DNA of 64,000 bases from Symsagittifera roscoffensis. Lineage: Eukaryota; Xenacoelomorpha; Acoela; Convolutidae. A program made the position numbers and the translations under genes. The notes beneath the pieces were generated by a model. The model was not told the DNA's origin, did not search any database, and saw only the letters and a program-made list of their open reading frames with translations. Positions 21,818-29,378 of the stretch are shown here, in pieces (within the stretch, counting starts at the first letter, position 1; each line of letters opens with the position of its first letter). The DNA lies in assembly GCF_963678635.1 (NCBI RefSeq), contig NC_087066.1:2017745-2081744 (forward strand). Direction: 5' to 3'.

Positions 21818-22954
21818 CAATTCAAAAATCCATCAAAAATTGCTACCCAACAGTCACAGAATCAGTCTTCACCGACATCATCCCAAGATAACCAAACACC
21901 ACCTTCAACTACTCAAAATCCTCCAACATCTACACGAATTTCTTTTCAAGACAATCCATACACTTTTGAAGAACGGCACGCTCGTTTATCTGAACCACTA
22001 GAACCAGTTCAACGACAAGCATCCCTAAGTGAACCAACATATAATCTTTACCCAACACTACCACAAGAACTAAGTAGAATACGAAACCTTAGTCAAAACC
22101 AAAACACAACAGAAATAAATAGACAAATTATACATCCTCGACGAAATAGAAATTTTCAAACTCCCCGAGTTCATTTTGATATACCTCAATCCCCATCACA
22201 AACCACTCCAGAAAACACCACTGGTATCACACCAGAAACTCCTACACTTTTTTCACAAAGAAGCACTTCAAGTCTACCTTCAGACTACTTAGGTTCAACA
22301 CCAACATCTGAACAAGCACGAGAAAATCCTTTTAACCCCCCAAATCTAACATCACGACTACCATATTGGACTACACATTCATTTACACAAGGTGAACCAA
22401 ATTTAGTCAATGACCCCATAGATATTTCTACGGATACAACAACATCCTCATCACTACCAGAAACATTATCACTACCATCAACACCATCAACAAGTCAATT
22501 TTCACCACTACCCTTTAACTTAAATTTTCCAAATAATCTCGACGCCAGATATCGAGAACAATCATCAATAAATATTCCTTTAAGATTAGATTGGAATACA
22601 TTCACAGCACCTCCACCATTATTTGGACAACATCAAGAAAGTAACCGCCTTCATAACTGGGCACTTAATAGATTACAATATCGCCAAGATATCCACAACG
22701 ATATCCGTGATCACAATATTCAAATACTCCAACAAAACAGTTTACAATTAAAGTTTGAAATCACAGTTAAATTAAACAATATTACACAACATCCCTACCC
22801 ATTAAATCCACCTAACATAACAGCACAATCACTACCACCACCTTTTATAACTACTGAAGTAATATACAAATACGACAGATATACCAAAAACACAATTGGT
22901 TACATTACATTTTATAATCCATACTCAGGATTATCATACACATGTATATTCTAA
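21818..22954 (+). CDS. ORF E, 378-codon frame without ATG
   Basis: A frame stays open from after TAA at 21815-21817 to TAA at 22952-22954 with no methionine codon that I can find. The first two thirds are rich in Pro, Ser, Thr, Gln and Asn. The last 125 residues or so look folded: 'LRLDWNTF', 'WALNRLQYRQDIH', 'LKFEITVKLNN', 'EVIYKYDRYTK', ending FYNPYSGLSYTCIF. Element 2 preserves the protein in pieces (48505-49626). Its frame relative to ORF D differs between the elements, arguing against simple readthrough from D. A conserved AATCAG just before TCTTCACCGAC (21866) could be a splice acceptor joining an upstream exon that supplies the start. The stop overlaps the env ATG by 13 nt. No family is recognised. 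Confidence 0.7.
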   Translation, partial: QFKNPSKIATQQSQNQSSPTSSQDNQTPPSTTQNPPTSTRISFQDNPYTFEERHARLSEPLEPVQRQASLSEPTYNLYPTLPQELSRIRNLSQNQNTTEINRQIIHPRRNRNFQTPRVHFDIPQSPSQTTPENTTGITPETPTLFSQRSTSSLPSDYLGSTPTSEQARENPFNPPNLTSRLPYWTTHSFTQGEPNLVNDPIDISTDTTTSSSLPETLSLPSTPSTSQFSPLPFNLNFPNNLDARYREQSSINIPLRLDWNTFTAPPPLFGQHQESNRLHNWALNRLQYRQDIHNDIRDHNIQILQQNSLQLKFEITVKLNNITQHPYPLNPPNITAQSLPPPFITTEVIYKYDRYTKNTIGYITFYNPYSGLSYTCIF

Positions 22955-25560
22955 AATTATTAAATTTTCTCCAACTCCTTTTTCTAGTAACCTCAAATCA
23001 AAACATAAACCCTTCCCCTCGTACAGGACCACAAGATTTATTAGTAACACATTACGATTGCGAAGAAAGTGAACAAAAAACACTACACAAATATGCAATA
23101 AATCAAGTATCACAATGTGAAACAGAACCACAAGCTATAGAAACCACAGATATAATAGCAACACTCTATTCAAAAGCCCGAGCAACAACAGTTACAGGTT
23201 ATAAATTCACAGCAACATTTTCCGAAAAGAAAGTACATTGTTCACAAGTCTCGAACGGAAACAAAAACCGACTTGACCATGAATCATTCTATCAAAGTAA
23301 TATAGAACGTCTTTTACATCTCAATCCCGACGATTGTAAAAATGAATTACTTAGACTAAACATCACACGAAATAAAAACTCCCAAAGAAAGTTAGTAAAT
23401 TTTCAAGTTTTTTCAGACTCTGTACATCAATCACAACTTGAAAGACACCAAGGACATATAAAACTAGACGAAAAATACCCGTATAACGGCGCACACGGAC
23501 GATTAACCTATGACCTACATGATAAACATTGGATACCACACATTGGTATAAATAACCCATCAAACTGCAAAGCAGACACGAAAAATAAAGGATACCAAGA
23601 AATAATGTTTTTCGATTGGAAAATACAACTCGAAAAAATACAACTCACACGAGATTTATCTGATAATACAATGATCTATCAAGGAATCCGACTACCTTGT
23701 AAAAATGATCAAGGATATTGCGACCCTACAACGAGAACACAAGCAACAATTGTTTGGTTCCCCGAAGATACATGTACAACATTTCAAGTAGCAAAAATAC
23801 ACGCTCGTATGATAAAATTTCACGAAAAATATTTCATACAATCAATTCCATATGAACAAGTCCATCCATCACGCAAACTAAGTTCCGATTTTAGAAACAT
23901 AGACAATATAGAAAATAAATTGACACGTTTTCAAATATATCAAGAAACAGAACTTGCATGTAAATACAGGAATCCACTTCACAGAACACAATACTCTGAA
24001 ATATTAGTTGAATACGAAAAAGGATTCGACATGACCACTGGAAAAGTGAAAATCGACCCATATGCCACAGGTCATCCTCTAAACGAAGGAACATCCTATA
24101 TACCAGTTAATTTTGAAAAAAGCAACGGACAACCTGGTGGACATCTAAAACCTTATGACACCAGAAGCACACGCTTACAAGAATTATCACTAATGAATAC
24201 TACATATTTCGGTAATATCCACTATGATATTCATTTGGATATGAAACTAGACTATACAATTAGCCGCATTTTTCAAGAAATGTCACTCTCCGAATTAGAA
24301 ACACTACACCAACTATGCGAATTAGAACGAACACAAATATTACAATCACTTGCACTAGCAGTATTAAAAATACCCTACGCAGGATACTTATTATCTGGAA
24401 ATAGATCAAATTTTTTAGACTACGAAGGAAACATCTTATGGTTTTATACTTGTACTAAAAAAGTATCACCACTATACGTTTTTGAAGATAAACGATGTTA
24501 TAAAAGAATCCCTATCTTTTATAAAAATAAAGTACATTTCGTGGATACACTTTCACGAAGAACCTATTTCTGGGATACCGCAGTCCCATGTGGATCAGAA
24601 AATAGCCACAATGTAGTACAACTAAACCCTGATGAAAATAAATATTATCTTCTCACTCCATACCCCACATTAATGCAATCACTCAAAAAATTTTCACCAG
24701 AAAGCATTCGCGCTATTGCTCGAAACCCAAATATAGACTTACAATCAATAGGAATCTATTCAAAATCAGATATTCAACATCACATTAGAACACAACAATT
24801 CCAAGAATTATTAACACAAATGGACACTATACAAAGACAATCAATAGACCAAAATTTACGCAAACTTGCAGAAACCGCAGGATTTGCCGATATCTACACG
24901 CAAGACTATAGCGGATATTTTAAAGACATTAAAGATTATATATATCTAAACGGCGAAAAATACCGTCCCCAAGATATATCACCAATTAACATTTTTAGCT
25001 TTGTTACACTCAAGAATGAAATCCTTGATTTTCTAGGATGGCCCTACTACATCTTAGAAAAATTGACTATTTTATACGCAATGTTTAACTTTATTGGATT
25101 TCTTTTCTCACTCTTAAAAGGAATCTACAATACATGTGCTATACACACACAAGTAAACAGACAAGCAAGCGTAGCACGCATACTCTTTGCAGGATTTTTT
25201 GGAATTTTTTCCACATCTATAAACAAAATTCTTTTAGACGCACAAATAAAAGAATATAACACAAAAATAACAACACGACAAAATACATACGACGAAGAAC
25301 ATAACAATGTAGACATAACGCCAACGGCACCACAATTACCACCCCTACCAAATAACCATCCACTATCCCTAGTCCCACGAAATTTTCGAAATTTAGCCAT
25401 CACACATAATCCAAATTTTAGACTCACCACATCACAAAGTCCCGTCCAACATATAATGACACATCAATCACAAGATGATAATACTTATGAACAAATTATT
25501 GAACAACCCCATACCACCGCTTTTCAATCTCAAAATAATAATTTTTTTAGCCCACGATGA
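22942..25560 (+). CDS. env: Envelope-like membrane glycoprotein
   Basis: An 872-aa protein in the retroviral env position. Residues 1-20 form a signal peptide (MYILKLLNFLQLLFLVTSNQ). The ectodomain is rich in cysteine and possible N-glycosylation sites (for example NITRN, NTTY, NRSN). An Arg-X-X-Arg motif (RSTR, residues 408-411) is a candidate processing site, less clear in element 2. Near the C-terminus are hydrophobic segments at about 708-725 and 744-760, separated by a short polar stretch, then a polar tail of about 110 residues. The ATG overlaps the end of ORF E and the TGA overlaps the ATG of ORF F (ATGA, 25557-25560). I infer envelope function from position and topology. I could not place it in a named fusion-protein class. 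Confidence 0.8.
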   Translation: MYILKLLNFLQLLFLVTSNQNINPSPRTGPQDLLVTHYDCEESEQKTLHKYAINQVSQCETEPQAIETTDIIATLYSKARATTVTGYKFTATFSEKKVHCSQVSNGNKNRLDHESFYQSNIERLLHLNPDDCKNELLRLNITRNKNSQRKLVNFQVFSDSVHQSQLERHQGHIKLDEKYPYNGAHGRLTYDLHDKHWIPHIGINNPSNCKADTKNKGYQEIMFFDWKIQLEKIQLTRDLSDNTMIYQGIRLPCKNDQGYCDPTTRTQATIVWFPEDTCTTFQVAKIHARMIKFHEKYFIQSIPYEQVHPSRKLSSDFRNIDNIENKLTRFQIYQETELACKYRNPLHRTQYSEILVEYEKGFDMTTGKVKIDPYATGHPLNEGTSYIPVNFEKSNGQPGGHLKPYDTRSTRLQELSLMNTTYFGNIHYDIHLDMKLDYTISRIFQEMSLSELETLHQLCELERTQILQSLALAVLKIPYAGYLLSGNRSNFLDYEGNILWFYTCTKKVSPLYVFEDKRCYKRIPIFYKNKVHFVDTLSRRTYFWDTAVPCGSENSHNVVQLNPDENKYYLLTPYPTLMQSLKKFSPESIRAIARNPNIDLQSIGIYSKSDIQHHIRTQQFQELLTQMDTIQRQSIDQNLRKLAETAGFADIYTQDYSGYFKDIKDYIYLNGEKYRPQDISPINIFSFVTLKNEILDFLGWPYYILEKLTILYAMFNFIGFLFSLLKGIYNTCAIHTQVNRQASVARILFAGFFGIFSTSINKILLDAQIKEYNTKITTRQNTYDEEHNNVDITPTAPQLPPLPNNHPLSLVPRNFRNLAITHNPNFRLTTSQSPVQHIMTHQSQDDNTYEQIIEQPHTTAFQSQNNNFFSPR

Positions 25561-27350
25561 GCCGCCAACTTGGATCACTCCATCGATCAAATTCCCATCC
25601 AACCAACCTTACCTCTTCAATCCCAATAATACCACTTTTTGCTTTTCCGCCACCCGATTTTCCATCTAGCAATGTAACATCAGGCATGAATTCCAACACT
25701 AACTCACATATTTCAGTTTTATACTCCATTTCACAGCTAAATAACCCGAATATTGAAACCCCCGATGAATTTGCCGACTCAGAACCATCTCCATCCAATA
25801 ATTTTCATAACCCTTCTCATTTTTCTCAACCTCCTTTTCAACCCATATTGTCAAATCACCCTGACCCAATCACTCCCACACCCTCTTATGCTTCCCAAGT
25901 TACCCCAACCTATTCCTCATACCATTCTGACCAATCATCTCCAGACACCCCCCGAATCTCCCCAGAGCTAGACAATTTTATTACCCTCCAACAACAACCC
26001 TACCACCTTAACACCCCGACCATAAACCAGATCTCCTCCACTACAAATTCATCCAATCCCCCTACACCATCTTCAAATTATACTGAATCATTAGCACCAT
26101 CATCCACATCAACTGAATCCTCACTCAACACTAATAGAGCTTACCGCACTTTTAAAAGAAAGTTCCCCAACCATCCTTTCCCAGCAAAACCAGGAACAGC
26201 CCGTGAATACATCAACCACCCCAAGCATACTAACACTAAAGAATTTTTAGCTATCACTTTACCCTCATTTCCACAGTACACCTTAAACACCCCTCACGAC
26301 GCTAACGAAACACGCAACTTTGTAGACGAATACGTTTTAATGCCCACTCTCTCTTGGACCTCATACTATCATTTCACTAACCCTCTTTGCTTACCTTTAA
26401 CCAACACTTCCATCGATATAGACCGAAACAAAGACATGCTATATCGACTAACTACACCACTCACCGCTAGACAGTTTACTTACGTAGGATATAAAAAATC
26501 ACTAAAAATACACACTGCACCTAGAGCTAATGAATATACACTAGAATACTACGATCACAACATCATCAGAGCTAACCAAGATCAATTTTTAGACGACGAT
26601 CGCTTCGCTAATCCACAAATTACCGAGAAATTTTTCATCAAGACACCATATGTATTTACACTAAACATCTTCGACCGAAAGTTTGATCACATTATTTCAG
26701 AAGCACTAACAAACACACAAGCATACGAAAGTTTTAAAGAACGCTTCCAAATCTTTTCACTAACCTTTCATTTCCTTGCACCACACGAAAGAGATTTACA
26801 CTGCTCACACGATATTATGTTGCGCACTAAACAAACACATACATACAGTTACTATCGTTTCATCCAAAATCACTTTGACCTCCACACACCCTCTAGACAA
26901 CCACACCATCGTTTCCAATTCATCAATTCAAAATACACTTCACCGTATTTCCTAAATTTCACATATTGTATTAAAGACACTAACCTCCATGGTATTCTTC
27001 GTAATTATGACCCCATAACCCAAATGTACATTTTCTGCCCCATCACCAAGACCTTCAACGCCGAAGAATCCCGACCCTTCCTTATCCCGCACGAGTTTGT
27101 ACAGCCTATAGAAATCCCAATTTTAGAATTCATCCACAACACTAAATTTAACCACAAATTATATAACTTAATCCAAAACACACCTTATGAGTTTGCAGTA
27201 GGCACTGAAGAACTAACCACAATTAAGGCACTTCAATTGCTTTGGCCACTGCTTCAAACTAAAAATATCATCCGAATCTTAGCTAAACTACTAACAACTT
27301 CAGAACTAATTCACGACATCTTCCCCCACGGTTTTTTCCCCGACGACTAA
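25557..27350 (+). CDS. ORF F, 597-aa protein of unknown function
   Basis: The ATG lies inside ATGA shared with the env stop, an arrangement identical in element 2 (52199), which keeps a full 602-aa frame although its gag-pol and env are broken. Residues 1 to about 195 are low-complexity Pro/Ser/Thr/Asn-rich. From AYRTFKRKFPNHPF onward the protein looks compact, with conserved blocks such as 'YVLMPTL.WTSYYH', 'LDDDRFANPQ', 'HIISEAL.NTQ', 'FQFINSKY', 'LHGILRNYDP' and a C-terminal 'LLWPLL.TKNIIRILAKLL'. There is no signal peptide, membrane segment, zinc motif or known enzyme signature. The composition plan parallels ORF E. Its position 3' of env recalls accessory genes of complex retroviruses, but that is analogy. 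Confidence 0.8.
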   Translation: MSRQLGSLHRSNSHPTNLTSSIPIIPLFAFPPPDFPSSNVTSGMNSNTNSHISVLYSISQLNNPNIETPDEFADSEPSPSNNFHNPSHFSQPPFQPILSNHPDPITPTPSYASQVTPTYSSYHSDQSSPDTPRISPELDNFITLQQQPYHLNTPTINQISSTTNSSNPPTPSSNYTESLAPSSTSTESSLNTNRAYRTFKRKFPNHPFPAKPGTAREYINHPKHTNTKEFLAITLPSFPQYTLNTPHDANETRNFVDEYVLMPTLSWTSYYHFTNPLCLPLTNTSIDIDRNKDMLYRLTTPLTARQFTYVGYKKSLKIHTAPRANEYTLEYYDHNIIRANQDQFLDDDRFANPQITEKFFIKTPYVFTLNIFDRKFDHIISEALTNTQAYESFKERFQIFSLTFHFLAPHERDLHCSHDIMLRTKQTHTYSYYRFIQNHFDLHTPSRQPHHRFQFINSKYTSPYFLNFTYCIKDTNLHGILRNYDPITQMYIFCPITKTFNAEESRPFLIPHEFVQPIEIPILEFIHNTKFNHKLYNLIQNTPYEFAVGTEELTTIKALQLLWPLLQTKNIIRILAKLLTTSELIHDIFPHGFFPDD

Positions 27351-27353
27351 CAG

Positions 27354-27440
27354 GTAAGTATGAATTAAGTAAATATTACTAACTAATTAAAATATTGAAA
27401 AACTCACCATTCTTTATTCATGTTTTCTTTAGATTTTTAG
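27354..27440 (+). other. Predicted intron just after ORF F
   Basis: CAG followed by GTAAGTA at 27354, TACTAAC branch-point consensus at 27377-27383, a pyrimidine-rich tract and AG at 27431-27432 or 27439-27440. Element 2 keeps TACTAAC (54049-54055) and TTTTTCTAG (to 54088), but its donor reads GATAAGT instead of GTAAGT. A 79-87-nt intron starting 4 nt after a stop codon is unusual. Confidence 0.55.
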
Positions 27441-28515
27441 CCTTCATCCTAGATCATCTGAAAATTCACAAAAGAAAAATAAAAAATAGCAAACTTCTTC
27501 AAAACTGTTTAAAACCCTATTAAACTTTTGCACCAACAATTAAATAAATATAATACCAATGCAGTAAATTAATTTATAATATTTTCCCCCAAAAGCAGTA
27601 AATCTACATATGATGAAAATTTGTATCTTAAAATTCCCCCATAACTAGCAGTAAATTTCCAAATTCTATGCAGTAAATTAATAAAACGCAATTGCAGTAC
27701 TAACCTTTTGATATTCTCATTCATTCGCACAGAAATTCTATCCACACTCGCACAGCTCGCCCACGAAGAATTGTTTAAAATAATGAATTTCAGTTTCAAG
27801 TTTTCACACTCAACAACTCTAACATATAATAACATGTTTCAAACTTTCCTTTAACCCGGTTGGAAAGGAATCATATACTAAACAAAACTAACCAACGCAG
27901 CTTACTAAATACCACAAATCATAGAATAACAGCATGACTAAGAAAAGGAAACCAACGGTACCCAAACCGGATTAACCCAGTTTAAAACTGGATAATTTAT
28001 TCTTTTGAAGACTATTATAAAGTCTAAGAAAGAAATAATAAAACACAAAAAAGTCGAAAGACAAACCCATACCACAAACAATTTGCTTTTTAGAAAAAGT
28101 ACATAACCAACAAGACATAAGTAAAACCACAACAAACCCAACATAAAACGTTGTCACATAACAGGACCCCTCACAAACACCGCATGAAATTATACTCCCA
28201 CACCTGGCCTAACCCACCAGGAAAGGACGTCCTGAGCATGCTCTATAGCCGGCCTAACCCACCGCGCTACATCCACGCTTTGTGACCACACCTTTATTTT
28301 TAATAAGAGCTACTCAAGGGTGAGTAACTCTTCAAAATAACCGAACTAAAACAAAAAGCTTTTGTGAAAACAACTAACTAAAATCATAATTAAAAAATAC
28401 TAAACTAATAAAAGTTTTATAAAATGTAAAATCACATGATGCAATATATAGATCAGAATACAACACCAAAGACGAACATCAAAAGACAAGACGACCCCAC
28501 TACACTCGAGAGAGA
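27441..28515 (+). other. Structured 3' region, first part
   Basis: No long frame. Blocks conserved in element 2 include 'CCCGGTTGGA', 'CCGGATTAACCCAG', a CCTGG...CCAGG hairpin followed by GGACGTCC (about 28203-28232), and a stem-loop at 28307-28330. These look like RNA-level signals (export, stability or 3' processing), but the function is inferred. Confidence 0.5.
28307..28330 (+). ncRNA. Conserved 3' stem-loop
   Basis: GAG-C-TACTC, loop AAGGGT, GAGTA-A-CTC. The stem is kept in element 2 near 54980-55005 with a changed loop (AAGGCT). It may be an RNA export or stability element. Confidence 0.5.
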
Positions 28516-28749
28516 ATGACCAACTACAATAGATATGCCGCTCACAATCACAACTCAAAGGATTTAGAGTACGACTTGACTTCGCAGAAAAGGACTTCAT
28601 TGAACTAGACCAATGACCACCTCGATGTTCAAGTATACGTACAGATCCGAGTAACCAGGCATCCCCTCCACGCACAATCTCCACGCCATTCCCAAGCTAG
28701 ATCAAACACAAAAGAAGTTCTCTCCGAAGAACAGAAAAACCTGACATAG
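28516..28749 (+). pseudogene. ORF G, small 3' ORF broken by TAG
   Basis: Starting at ATG 28516, the frame aligns with an intact 77-aa ORF of element 2 (55183-55416). It shares the segment from 'AAHNHNSK' to 'LEYDLTSQ', then 'NDHLDVQVYVQIRVT'. Here TAG at 28606-28608 interrupts it after 30 codons, and the reading then continues to TAG at 28747-28749. The DNA is unusually conserved between the elements. The product is basic and histidine/asparagine-rich with no recognised domain. The sequence may instead be conserved as RNA. Confidence 0.4.
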
Positions 28750-28964
28750 CCAACCATTCTGAAATCAGAATTGATGCTGTTGCAGAGACTCAGTCGTTGT
28801 CACAAGAAGAACACAACGTCTTATGTCCTTAACTCCAGCTCCCTAGAACTTCCTTAACAAAAAGGAAACAAAAGAAAAATGATGTTCGCCAAATACCAAC
28901 GTCCATCATCCATCCTTGAATTACAGAAGAACTGTTCTAAAAAACTCTGTAAAACCCGGATGGG
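28750..28964 (+). promoter_or_regulatory. Pre-LTR segment with weak polypurine tract
   Basis: The bases directly before the 3' LTR are CCCGGATGGG, identical in element 2. This GGATGGG is short for a polypurine tract. A longer purine run (about 28858-28878) lies 90 nt upstream and could serve instead. The conserved context suggests GGATGGG primes plus-strand synthesis. Confidence 0.5.
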
Positions 28965-29374
28965 TGGAACCTGATCTAAACTATATTTTATGATTGGATA
29001 AATTAAATGTTTTACCAATGTAAAGTATTTAATATTAACCAATCATGATCCATCTAACTAACAACCCACTTATTTGTAAGTGCTGAAGTTACTTGTAATT
29101 TCAGCACCAGAGAGATTTGAATTTAACTTAGAAATTAGTTGGACTCTCCCGAGCACTTCAGCAGCCGCAATAAACCAGTATACCCTAGATCTATTGAGCC
29201 TAGCAGAGACTAGTTAAACAACCTGAGACTAGATAGTATAAGAGTAAGATTAGGATCGGTATTAGACTAAGAAGTTGCACGAATCTATCCGGCCGAAAAT
29301 AAGATAGCGTGACGAGCAGACGGTGTACCCTATCCGAAATTACTCTATGAGTTATACACCCCAGTCATAACTCA
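28965..29374 (+). repeat. 3' LTR, element 1
   Basis: 410 bp, matching the 5' LTR with one difference seen (T at 29365). AATAAA lies at 29169-29174. ACAT follows at 29375-29378. Confidence 0.95.
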
Positions 29375-29378
29375 ACAT
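29375..29378. repeat. Target-site duplication, element 1 (right)
   Basis: ACAT, identical to 10467-10470. Confidence 0.85.

Larger units (their letters stand above)
10471..29374 (+). mobile_element. Element 1: 18.9-kb env-bearing LTR retroelement
   Basis: A complete insertion bounded by 410-bp LTRs and an ACAT duplication. The LTRs differ at only one base that I can see (A at 10871, T at 29365), implying a recent insertion. The domain order protease, reverse transcriptase, RNase H, integrase with a GPY module places it in the Ty3/gypsy order. It is more than twice the 5-9 kb usual for env-bearing gypsy elements because of a 1.2-kb structured leader, two 5' accessory ORFs, four extra ORFs around env and a 1.6-kb 3' region. 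All major frames are intact except a TGA early in gag (12675), the lack of an ATG in ORF E, and a TAG in ORF G. Its coding strand is strongly A-rich and G-poor, unlike the flanks. The sister copy lies at 36380-56093. Confidence 0.95.
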
